A stretch of 64,000 nt of DNA from Chloroflexi bacterium bin125. GTDB lineage: Bacteria > Chloroflexota > Dehalococcoidia > Bin125. The notes under the pieces are model-generated. The model saw nothing but the letters and a program-made list of their open reading frames with translations, ran no database searches and was not told the origin of the DNA. Location: the NCBI GenBank assembly GCA_002239025.1, contig MPNM01000011.1, forward strand, positions 40,023 through 104,022, read 5' to 3'. The translations under genes and the position numbers were made by a program. Positions 31,936 through 40,071 of this stretch are shown in pieces; the stretch's first letter is position 1, and each line of letters begins with the position of its first letter.

Positions 31936-33410
31936 CCCATGTCATCGTCGTTGGGGCTGGCAATGCGGCGTTGTGCGCCGCGTTGGCTGCGAGGGAGCGC
32001 GGGGCTGACGTGACGGTGCTGGAGAAGGCGCCGGAAGGCGAGCGCGGCGGCAACACATACTTCACCGGTGGTGGCTTTCGCTTTCCCTACGAAGGGATGG
32101 ACGACATCCGGCGCGTCATCCCCGACCTGAGCGAGGCAGAGATCGAGCGAGTTGATGTCGGTTCCTATACGACCGCGAAGTTTCGCGATGACCTCGCGCG
32201 GGTCACCGATGGGTTGATTGACGATGGCATGGCCTCGTCGTTAGTGCGTGAGGCAGCGCCGACGATGGAATGGCTGCATGGACAGGGCGTCAAGTTCACG
32301 TTGATGACCGGTCGGCAGGCGAACGAGGTCGGTGGGAAGCTGGTCTTCTATGGCGGTCTGACGGTGGAGGCTGTGGGGGCAGGGAAGGGGCTGTCGGACC
32401 AGGAGTTTGAGGCGGCTGAACGGGTCGGTGTGAATGTGCGCTACGGCTGCAAGGTGGTCAATCTGTTGCGCGAGGGTCGGCGAATCCGTGGCGTCGAGCT
32501 CTGGACTGATGATGCGGTGGAGGAGCTGGAAGCGGACGCTGTGGTGCTGGCTGCGGGTGGCTTTGAAGCGAACATCGAGATGCGGACTCGCTACCTGGGT
32601 CCCGGCTGGGACATGGCCAAGGTGCGCGGCTCGCGGTTCAACACGGGCGATGCGATTCAGGCTGCCATCGATGCCGGCGCGCAGCCGTTCGGTAACTGGT
32701 CGGGCGCTCATGCGGTCGCCTGGGATCTGAACGCTCCGCCAACAGGGAATCGGATTGTTGCCGATTTGTACCAGAAGCACTCGTATCCGTATGGGCTGAT
32801 CGTGAATGTCGATGGCGAGCGGTTCGTCGATGAGGGTGCAGATATTCGCAACTACACCTATGCGAAGTACGGTCGAGCGATCCTGGCACAGCCGGAGCGG
32901 GCGGCGTTCCAACTGTTCGATCAGCGCACGGCACGTCTGTTGCGCGATGAGTATCACGTACGCCAAGTGACGATGGCGCAGGCTGACACGATTCATGAGT
33001 TGGCTGATGCCCTCGGTGTAGATCCCGAAGGACTTGAGCGCACGATCGACGCGTACAACGCGTCCTGTTCAGAAAATGGGCTTGCGCAGTTCAATCCTTC
33101 GGAACTCGACGGTGTTGGCACGTCAGGAATTCGTCCGCCGAAATCGAACTGGGCGCTGCCGTTTGATTCTCCGCCTTACCAGGGTTACGCGGTGACCTGC
33201 GGGATCACGTTCACCTTCGGCGGCCTCAAGATCGATCCGCGCAGCGGTCAGGTATTGGACACGGAAGATCGGCCGATGTCTGGCCTGTATGCCGCCGGCG
33301 AGCTGGTCGGTGGCCTGTTCTACAACAACTACGCGGGAGGGTCGGGTCTGATGGCGGGCAGCGTGTTTGGTCGGATCGCTGGGAGGAGCGCGGCTGGTGT
33401 CGATATCTGA
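31932..33410 (+). CDS. FAD-dependent dehydrogenase, tricarballylate/fumarate-reductase-like (TcuA type)
   Basis: A 492-residue flavoprotein with an N-terminal dinucleotide fold (VIVVGAGNAALCAALAARERGADVTVLEK), the fumarate-reductase-like capping domain, DAVVLAAGGFEAN and the C-terminal GLYAAGELVGGLFYNNYAGGSGL. The overall pattern is that of FAD-dependent tricarballylate dehydrogenase TcuA and ketosteroid dehydrogenase relatives. The GTG start overlaps the MFS stop (GTGA). The substrate is uncertain; an alpha,beta-dehydrogenation of an organic acid is inferred. Confidence 0.85.
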   Translation: MTHVIVVGAGNAALCAALAARERGADVTVLEKAPEGERGGNTYFTGGGFRFPYEGMDDIRRVIPDLSEAEIERVDVGSYTTAKFRDDLARVTDGLIDDGMASSLVREAAPTMEWLHGQGVKFTLMTGRQANEVGGKLVFYGGLTVEAVGAGKGLSDQEFEAAERVGVNVRYGCKVVNLLREGRRIRGVELWTDDAVEELEADAVVLAAGGFEANIEMRTRYLGPGWDMAKVRGSRFNTGDAIQAAIDAGAQPFGNWSGAHAVAWDLNAPPTGNRIVADLYQKHSYPYGLIVNVDGERFVDEGADIRNYTYAKYGRAILAQPERAAFQLFDQRTARLLRDEYHVRQVTMAQADTIHELADALGVDPEGLERTIDAYNASCSENGLAQFNPSELDGVGTSGIRPPKSNWALPFDSPPYQGYAVTCGITFTFGGLKIDPRSGQVLDTEDRPMSGLYAAGELVGGLFYNNYAGGSGLMAGSVFGRIAGRSAAGVDI

Positions 33411-34137
33411 GCGCGGTGCGGCGCTACTGCACGAGATCATCGACTCGCCAGAGGTGCTGATGACCCCTCAACTGCGCAAGATTGCTCGACGGGAAGCACG
33501 GGAGCTTAAGGCGTCGCCGGGCGAGGACGTGCTGGCGTTGTGCAACATCCTGATCGAGCACGGCGGCAGCGGCAAGGTGCGTCGGGAGGAGCACGGACCG
33601 GCGTACGAGTCGCGGTTGGTTGCGTTTGAGATCGTGTCGATGCACAGAGGTGCGTTGGCCATGCTGGACTGGCGGGAGCTGGAGCGACTCGGGCGGACGC
33701 TGGATGGCTGGGCGAGCGTCGACCAGTTTGCGCGCAAGCTGAGCGGTCCCGCCTGGCAACGTGGCCAGATCAGCGACGCGCGGATTCGAAAGTGGGCGAC
33801 GTCGTCCGACTTCTGGTGGCGACGGGCGGGACTGGTCTCGACGATCGCGCTGAACGAGCGACACCTGGGCAGCGGCGACGCAGCCCGGACGCTGACGATC
33901 TGCGAGTTCTTCCTGGACGACCGGTCGGATCTGCACGTGAAAGCCCTGAGCTGGGCGTTAAGGGAACTGGCGCTCCGCGATCCTGATGCCGTGATCGAGT
34001 ACATCGTTGATCGTGAGGAACGGCTGGCGCCAAGGATCCTGCGCGAGGTGCGCAACAAGCTCGAGACGGGACATAAGGATGCCAAGCCATCGGAGGCGAT
34101 GGTACGTCGGATGCGGGAGCGTAGAGTCAGTCGTTGA
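33397..34137 (+). CDS. DNA alkylation repair protein (AlkD-like, HEAT repeats)
   Basis: A 246-residue all-helical protein of the AlkD/DNA_alkylation family, which excises bulky or cationic alkylpurines. DQFARKLSGPAWQRGQIS and IRKWATSSDFWWRRAGLVST are the diagnostic HEAT-repeat segments. Late repeats read VKALSWALRELALRDPDAV. The GTG at 33397, overlapping the flavoprotein 3' end by 14 bases and following GGAGG, was chosen. It is convergent with, and overlaps by 11 bases, the retropepsin gene. Confidence 0.85.
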   Translation: MSISERGAALLHEIIDSPEVLMTPQLRKIARREARELKASPGEDVLALCNILIEHGGSGKVRREEHGPAYESRLVAFEIVSMHRGALAMLDWRELERLGRTLDGWASVDQFARKLSGPAWQRGQISDARIRKWATSSDFWWRRAGLVSTIALNERHLGSGDAARTLTICEFFLDDRSDLHVKALSWALRELALRDPDAVIEYIVDREERLAPRILREVRNKLETGHKDAKPSEAMVRRMRERRVSR

Positions 34138-34609
34138 GGGTGAGACTGACAGCGGGAGGGTCGTAGGAGAGGTTGAAGTCGAATCTGGAAAGCAGGTCTC
34201 GTCCAAGAAGGGACGGAAGCTTCCAGAGCGAGCCCTGAGTGCTGCTCGTCGGTGGCGGCTCAGCGATGGCCACTGACTGCGTGATGGTGAGCGGTGTTCC
34301 CGCCGAGTCACGAAGGCGCAGTCCCAACTGTTGAATCCGACAGCGGGCTGAGGCATGGCCGATTCCACTGACGGAAATCATGTCAGGCCCACGCCCAAAG
34401 CTGATGTCACGACCCTCCAACCTGAACATGCTGGCAATGTCGTGGTACTGGAGAATCGTAAAGTCCGCGCCGGAGTCAATCATGAACGGCACACGCTTGG
34501 CTTGCCCGCCGAAGAGTACGGTCAACGTGATGCGCGGCGCCGGGGTACTCGACAGCGAGCGATGCGCCGGCCGTGCGACCTGGCCAAAGTGTCCAGGAAA
34601 CCGGCGCAC
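34127..34609 (-). CDS. Retropepsin-like aspartic protease (module 2)
   Basis: A 160-residue homologue of the 5677 protease. It shares FMID(S/T)G, here FMIDSGADFTIL, then ISVSGIG, a SVAIAEPPP matching IWIAEPLP, and PSLLGRDLL, the retroviral-like second motif. The ORF-track start at 34666 has no RBS. The GTG at 34609 overlaps the upstream stop as TAGTG, so the two genes are coupled as in module 1. The dimeric aspartic-protease mechanism is inferred; the substrate is unknown. Confidence 0.82.
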   Translation of the reverse strand: MRRFPGHFGQVARPAHRSLSSTPAPRITLTVLFGGQAKRVPFMIDSGADFTILQYHDIASMFRLEGRDISFGRGPDMISVSGIGHASARCRIQQLGLRLRDSAGTPLTITQSVAIAEPPPTSSTQGSLWKLPSLLGRDLLSRFDFNLSYDPPAVSLTLND

Positions 34610-34914
34610 TACAGGGCCCACGCAGTACCTTCTTCGGGCCAGGTGAAGTGCATGGCCGACGAACAAGTGATGCGGTCCAGCGAGAGTAGGAAGTCCATCA
34701 TCTCATCTGGGCTGGCACACGGCTGGATCTTGCCGCCGTTGTAGACGACGACAATCTGATCTCGGTACTGCTCCATCAGCACGGCTTCGTGCTCGATAAA
34801 ATAGTCGAGATTGCGCTGCGCTTCCAGGTCGATCGCTTCCACTTCCGCATACTCCGGCGTGCCGGGCGTGACCATGCGGATGTCGAACGGGAGCGTGTCT
34901 TCATCGGTGACCAT
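34609..34914 (-). CDS. DUF5678-like small protein (module 2)
   Basis: A 101-residue counterpart of the 6147 protein: an acidic N terminus (MVTDEDTLPFD), a helical stretch, then EQYRDQIVVVYNGGKIQ (compare DQYPRHWIAIYDGGQTV) and a final MHFTWPEEG (compare AFRWPPPP). The ATG at 34914 follows GGAG at six bases; the ORF-track start at 34926 is a TTG without one. It overlaps the protease gene. The function is unknown. Confidence 0.6.
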   Translation of the reverse strand: MVTDEDTLPFDIRMVTPGTPEYAEVEAIDLEAQRNLDYFIEHEAVLMEQYRDQIVVVYNGGKIQPCASPDEMMDFLLSLDRITCSSAMHFTWPEEGTAWAL

Positions 34915-34945
34915 GCCTGTCTCCAATGCCCTCAGCCTACCGAGA

Positions 34946-36508
34946 TTAGACGCAGGTCGGCCAACTAGCGAGTTCTTTGACTTCTCCTCGGCGGGGGATG
35001 CTGACAGGGAAGCGCTGGAGTGATTCGAGCAGCCAGCGACGGGTGTCGGCCGGATCGATGATCTCGTCGAGATTCATCAGGCCGGCAGCTCCCCAGGGCT
35101 CGTGGCCGAGCGTCCACTCGTCGATCAGGCGCTGTCGCTCGGCGTCGGGGTCAGTAGCGTTGGCGATGTCTTTCGCGTGGACGACGTTGACGCCGACGCC
35201 GGGGTCCATGAACGAGATTTCGGCGCCCGGCCAGGCGGTGATCAGCGAGTTGTCCATGCTGTTGCCGGATAGTGAGAAATAGGCGAGCCCGAACGCCTTG
35301 CGCATCACGACGGTCATGCGTGGGACAGTCATCAGCGAGAGCGCCTCGAGGAACATGATTGCTTTGTGCAGCAGCCGGGCGTGCTCGGGCTGCGAACCGA
35401 CGATGAAACCGGGTACATCCTGGAGCCAGACCGTGGGGATGTTGAAGGCCTCGCACATGCAAATGAATTGCGTGGCTTTGTCGCATGTGTTGGGGTCGAG
35501 CGCGCCGGCATTGAACATGGGATTGCTGGCCAGGATGCCCACCGACTGGCCGCCGATTCGTGCCAGCGTGGTAATCAGCGAACGGCCGAATCGGGGTTTG
35601 AGTTCGAGCATCTCTCCGTCGTCGACGATTCGCTCGATGACGCGGTGCATGTCGTAGGCCCGCTGCCGACGGGTGGGGACGATATTAGCGATCCTGGGGT
35701 CCGGATCGGACTCGTCATAGCCATCGAGAGTTGGCGGCGCTTCCCAGCAATTGGAGGGCAGGTAGGAGAGGAATGACTTGATCTGCTCGATCGCTTCCTC
35801 TTCGCTTTCGGCAGATTGGTCGATCTGACCTGTGAGGTCGAGGTGGATATCGACGCCGCCCAGGTCCTGGAGTGAGATCAGCTCACCCGTGGCGATCTCG
35901 ATGACACGCGGTGAAGAGACATTGAGCGCCGAGCCTCGGACCTGGGTGGTGAAGTCGGAGAAGGCGCTGTGGAAGCTGGAGCCGCCGAAGGATTCGCCGA
36001 CGATGGCCGTGGCCATGGGAATGCGCCGCCGCCTGCGTCCAGATTCGAGACTGGGCGAGATCTTGCTGAAGCCCTCGGAGCCAAGAGCGTCGGGCAAGCG
36101 AGCGCCGCCGGTCTCGCCGAAGTAGACGTAAGGCACACCCTGTTCCATAGCGTGTTCGTAGATGCGCTTCTGTCGCTTGCCACCGACAACCGAGGAGGAA
36201 CCGTGGAGCACGGTGACATCGTCGCCGGCGACGGTTGCCGGCCGGCCGTCGATCTTGCCCCAGCCGCCGATCTTGCCGTCGCCGGGAGTGCGGTCCCTGA
36301 CCTCGTGCATCTCGGACACAGCGAAGGTGCCGATTTCGCGGAAGCTGCCGGGATCGAGCAGCTTGTCGATGCGTTCGCGAATGGTCAGGCGTCCCCGGTC
36401 ATGCTGTCGGGCGATGCGATCGGCTGATCCCATCTCGGAGACGATTTTCTGTCGCCGGAGGAGGAGATCTTCGCGGACCTGCTGAGGTGTGGGTGGGTTG
36501 GCGACCAT
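34946..36508 (-). CDS. Acyl-CoA carboxylase carboxyltransferase subunit (second paralogue)
   Basis: A 520-residue carboxyltransferase like that at 4004: RGRLTIRERIDKLLDPGSFREIG, GGKRQKRIYEHAMEQGVPYVYFGETGGARLPD, VWLQDVPGFIVGS and a C-terminal MDPGVGVNVVHAKDI. It is the PCC/MCC beta type and needs a partner biotin carboxylase/BCCP elsewhere. The ORF-track extension to 36790 is repeat DNA; the ATG at 36508 follows GGAGGAG. The neighbours give no pathway. Confidence 0.9.
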   Translation of the reverse strand: MVANPPTPQQVREDLLLRRQKIVSEMGSADRIARQHDRGRLTIRERIDKLLDPGSFREIGTFAVSEMHEVRDRTPGDGKIGGWGKIDGRPATVAGDDVTVLHGSSSVVGGKRQKRIYEHAMEQGVPYVYFGETGGARLPDALGSEGFSKISPSLESGRRRRRIPMATAIVGESFGGSSFHSAFSDFTTQVRGSALNVSSPRVIEIATGELISLQDLGGVDIHLDLTGQIDQSAESEEEAIEQIKSFLSYLPSNCWEAPPTLDGYDESDPDPRIANIVPTRRQRAYDMHRVIERIVDDGEMLELKPRFGRSLITTLARIGGQSVGILASNPMFNAGALDPNTCDKATQFICMCEAFNIPTVWLQDVPGFIVGSQPEHARLLHKAIMFLEALSLMTVPRMTVVMRKAFGLAYFSLSGNSMDNSLITAWPGAEISFMDPGVGVNVVHAKDIANATDPDAERQRLIDEWTLGHEPWGAAGLMNLDEIIDPADTRRWLLESLQRFPVSIPRRGEVKELASWPTCV

Positions 36509-36587
36509 TCGGGACTCCTCCGACGAATTGCTGCGTGATTGTCGTACGGACTGACGATATCGGGTGATCGGGTTTGGGCCTGCTCGC

Positions 36588-36760
36588 GTGGGGAGACCTT
36601 CGAAAACTCCCCTTCTCCCCCCTTTGCGGGGGAGATGCCGAAGGCAGAGGGGGGGGCTGTCCACAGCTTGTACCTGGTACTCATCGACCAACCCCCCCTC
36701 TGTCACTCTGTGACATCTCCCCCCGCAAGGGGGGGAGAGGGGATTCGGGAGTGTTTCAAA
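36588..36760. repeat. Modular palindromic repeat, full two-arm unit
   Basis: The core at 36607-36742 matches the 815 unit arm for arm. The flanks GGAGACCTTCGAAAAC and GTTTCAAAGGCCTCCG are inverted copies, marking element ends about 20 bases outside the core. It fills the 334-base gap between two minus-strand genes. Confidence 0.85.
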
Positions 36761-36842
36761 GGCCTCCGTGAAGCGGGGACTGGGACTCAACCTACCGAGG
36801 CGATTTCTTAGTCAGCCTCGGGCAACGGCGGCGATTGAGAGG

Positions 36843-39800
36843 TTACGTTTCGATCTCCACTTGCAGAGCCTCGCCCGTTGCTGTCCTGAGGATGTATGCC
36901 TCTGCGACTTCTATTCCGGCAGCGTTCAGCATTGATACGTATTCATGCAACTGGGCGTTGTATGTAGCCAGGCGAACAGGTGGGATGTCATCGTCAGACT
37001 TGTAATCGACGAGGATCCACTGTTCTCCATCTCGGAAGACGAGGTCGGCGACGCCTTCGGTGATGACGGTGTTTTCATCCTTCGTCTGGATTGTGGCAAG
37101 GGGCAACTCTCGATGGATGACGTCTGACCTTGATGCTCGCTGGATCAGTTCGGAGTTGAGTGCCCGTTCGATGTGTTGGAGTACCTGGTCAACTGGAACG
37201 TGGAACTTGTGGCAGATGCGCTCTGTTCTTCTGCGTGTGATCTCGTGGTTGGTGAAGTCTGCCGTTTCGAGCGCTTCGTGGACGGCCTTGCCGAAGTCGA
37301 GCGGATTGATGTTGGAGTCGTCTCGTTCGCTCTCATCGACTCCGACATCGGCGCTCTCCGCTGGCGTGTGTGGATTGAGGCTGGTTGGCGTTACGGCCTC
37401 AATGGTTCGTGAGCCATTGGAGATCGCCTCCTGGTGGCGTTCTTGCCAGAGAGGACGCAGCTCTTCATGTGGTGGCGTGTGGAGCGTCGGCGTGGGCGAA
37501 GGTGCTGCATCGAAGGTTCTTGGTCCGACGACGAGCGTGTTTGGATCGGCGTCGCGGGCGAGCCAATGCGGCGCCGCGTCATCGAGGTAGGTATGGAACG
37601 AGTCTCGGCGCGAAGTGCTGTCGGCGGGGAATGAGGGCAGGATGAGCCAATCGCGAGCTCGGGTGGCGGCGACGTAGAGCATGCGCCTCGCTTCAGCGTC
37701 GGCGTAGGTGCGGTCTCTTCGTTCGGCGATGGCGTAACCGGGCGTGCGGAAGGGTGTACGGTCGTCGCCGAGCTTGAATTCGATGCGCTGGTTCGGCCGA
37801 TCGACAATGAACTGATTGCCAGAGGCTGGCTGGTCCTGGAGCTTGGGCACGATCACGATGGGAAACTCGAGCCCCTTGGCCTGGTGGATGGTGAGAAAGC
37901 GAACTGCGTCGTCGTCGGCTTCGGTGGTCGGCGATTCCGACTCGGGCAGGTTGCGGACTCCACGTTGCGAGAGCCAACGCACGAAGGGCCGCAGGCTGTC
38001 GTCGTTGTTGTCGGCGAAGTGGGCGGCTCGCTGGACGAGCATGCGCAGGTTGGCCTGGCGCTGGCGCATCTGGCTGTGCTGGACTCCGACGGCCTGGGCG
38101 AGCAACAGTCCCGAGGCGCGAATGACGTGATCAATCAGCTCGGGCAATCCAAAGCGGCTCAGATCGTCTCGTAGTGCGCCAAGGAATTCAATCGGGGCTC
38201 GAAGCCTGCCCTCGTAGGCTTCAGGCACCGAGCCGGGTTGCAATCGGATCGCCTGTGATCCGAGCGACGAGCGGAGTTCGAGGAGCTCGGTGTCGGAGGC
38301 GGCGACGAGCGGCGATTTGAGCGTTGCGAGGGCAGCGACTTCGTCGGTTGGGTCATCCAGCGCCTGCAATAGGTGGGCGATCGCCCGGATTTCGGGCTTC
38401 TGATAGAAGCCCTGTCCGCTATCGAAGTGATAGGGAATGCCCGCACGATCGAGAGCTGTGGTGTAGAGGTCTGCTCCGGTCCTGGTGCGGACGAGTACGG
38501 CGATGTCGCGGAATTCGGGGATTCGCGGACCCGCCGGTGTCGGTATGTGGCCGAGTGTTGCGTCGTCCTGTTGCATGTGCGCGATCAAGTTGGCGATTAG
38601 CTTCGCTTCGGCGCCGCGAGCCTCAGGCGCTCGGTCGAACTGCCGATTAGAGGGAATCACGGCCACGCCGGGTCCTCGGTCAGTTCGATATGGCACGGTC
38701 GCTTCCCAGCGCGCCTGAGCTCGCGGATAGTCCTGATCTGGTTTGATGACGCCCGGCAACACTGCGTTGTGCCAGTCGCAGAGCTGTGGACGGGCGCGGA
38801 AGTTGACGGTCAGATTGGCGATGGCCGAGGTCTCCGGCGCGGCGAGAAAGATATCCCGCACCTGCTCGTAGATATCGATGTCGGCGCGGCGGAAGCGGTA
38901 GATTGACTGCTTGGGGTCGCCAGCCAGGACGAGACGCCCGGGCCCGGGCGCGACCTGCGTCCAGTCGTCGGCGTCCGGATCGGCGGCCAGCAACAGGGCG
39001 ATCTGGGCTTGCAAGGGATCGGTGTCCTGGAACTCGTCGACGAGGATGGTTCGGAATCTGCTTCGCAGATCCTCGCGGGCTTGTTTCGAGCGAACCAGGA
39101 GATTGCGCGCTTCGAGCAGGAGGTCGTCGTAGGTGAGCAGGCCGTCGATCCGGCGCTGGTTGGAGTCCTGTTCGATGAACTCACGTAGCGCCGCGGTCAA
39201 TTCTGCCAGTGCGGTGTCGCGCTCGCGTTGGTCTTTAGGGACCTCCTCTGACGGTAGGTCGTCGCTCAATGGGCCCGTGAGATCGCGGTTTCGGGCGAGT
39301 TGTTCGGCGGCGAGCTGGAGGTCTCGCAACTCGAGACCCAGGTCGAAGGCTCGCTGCAACGGTTCCTGGGGCGCGTCGCTGCTCCATAGCCAGGAGCGCC
39401 AGGACTGGGCGAAGCGCAGGTCGGCCTGGAGTTGGTCGAGGACGTTGAAATCGGGGTCTAGCCCAGCATCGAGCGAGCGCTCACGCAGGATGTTGGCGGC
39501 GAAGGCATGGATCGTCTGGATTTGCGCGGCGTCGACATCGCGGAGTGCGTCGTGCAGGCCTGCGACGGATAGCTCGGCGCGGATCCGCTCACGGAGTTCT
39601 CCGGCGGCTTTCTCGGTGAAGGTGATGGCGACGATCTCGTCGAGCGAGCGGCCATTGCGGACCAGGTTGACGACACGCGCGACAATCACCGATGTCTTGC
39701 CCGAGCCGGCGCCAGCCTCGAGGAAGAACGAAGTGTCGAGGTCGTTGATGATGCGCTGGCGGACATCGTCGTCGACGGGTGGTGGCTGTTGGTCGGTCAT
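36843..39800 (-). CDS. addA: AddA-like UvrD/RecB-family helicase-nuclease
   Basis: A 985-residue superfamily 1A helicase with a C-terminal RecB nuclease. In order: Walker A GAGSGKTSVIV (about residue 30), motif II VDEFQDTDPLQ, motif III GDPKQSIYRFRRAD, motif V TIHQAKGLEFPIVI, motif VI YVAATRARDWL, and nuclease core ADLVFRDGEQWILVDYKSDD near the C terminus. With the AddB-like protein it would resect double-strand breaks for RecA. It is somewhat shorter than typical AddA (about 1,150-1,250). It is downstream of addB on the same strand, separated by a palindromic repeat. Confidence 0.9.
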   Translation of the reverse strand: MTDQQPPPVDDDVRQRIINDLDTSFFLEAGAGSGKTSVIVARVVNLVRNGRSLDEIVAITFTEKAAGELRERIRAELSVAGLHDALRDVDAAQIQTIHAFAANILRERSLDAGLDPDFNVLDQLQADLRFAQSWRSWLWSSDAPQEPLQRAFDLGLELRDLQLAAEQLARNRDLTGPLSDDLPSEEVPKDQRERDTALAELTAALREFIEQDSNQRRIDGLLTYDDLLLEARNLLVRSKQAREDLRSRFRTILVDEFQDTDPLQAQIALLLAADPDADDWTQVAPGPGRLVLAGDPKQSIYRFRRADIDIYEQVRDIFLAAPETSAIANLTVNFRARPQLCDWHNAVLPGVIKPDQDYPRAQARWEATVPYRTDRGPGVAVIPSNRQFDRAPEARGAEAKLIANLIAHMQQDDATLGHIPTPAGPRIPEFRDIAVLVRTRTGADLYTTALDRAGIPYHFDSGQGFYQKPEIRAIAHLLQALDDPTDEVAALATLKSPLVAASDTELLELRSSLGSQAIRLQPGSVPEAYEGRLRAPIEFLGALRDDLSRFGLPELIDHVIRASGLLLAQAVGVQHSQMRQRQANLRMLVQRAAHFADNNDDSLRPFVRWLSQRGVRNLPESESPTTEADDDAVRFLTIHQAKGLEFPIVIVPKLQDQPASGNQFIVDRPNQRIEFKLGDDRTPFRTPGYAIAERRDRTYADAEARRMLYVAATRARDWLILPSFPADSTSRRDSFHTYLDDAAPHWLARDADPNTLVVGPRTFDAAPSPTPTLHTPPHEELRPLWQERHQEAISNGSRTIEAVTPTSLNPHTPAESADVGVDESERDDSNINPLDFGKAVHEALETADFTNHEITRRRTERICHKFHVPVDQVLQHIERALNSELIQRASRSDVIHRELPLATIQTKDENTVITEGVADLVFRDGEQWILVDYKSDDDIPPVRLATYNAQLHEYVSMLNAAGIEVAEAYILRTATGEALQVEIET

Positions 39801-39876
39801 ACATTCACTTCATGCCCGCGCTCCGTCGCGGGAATCTCGCTGAGTGGGGTCAACAATCCGAATCCATGTGCGACCT

Positions 39877-39980
39877 CCCAGTCCCCGCTTTACGCGGGGA
39901 CCTGCCCCTCTCCCGTCCGCTCTATGGCCGTCTGTTGGGCGGCTGGATGGAGCAGGTCCCCGCGTAAAGCGGGGACTGGG
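39877..39980. repeat. 29-bp perfect inverted repeat between addA and addB
   Basis: CCCAGTCCCCGCTTTACGCG (start of the left arm, 39877-39905) is repeated exactly in inverse at 39952-39980, around a 46-base centre. Each arm also contains its own GTCCCCGC...GCGGGGAC hairpin. The terminal sequence matches the flanks of the larger repeat units (GTCCCCGCTT). Confidence 0.9.
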
Positions 39981-40071
39981 AAGGTTTGCGCCTGCGACAC
40001 CGTCTGTGCTCAGGGATAGGTGTTTGTGCATTGCATTCAACATCTGTGGCATCGGTCTATCGGCGTCCCAA

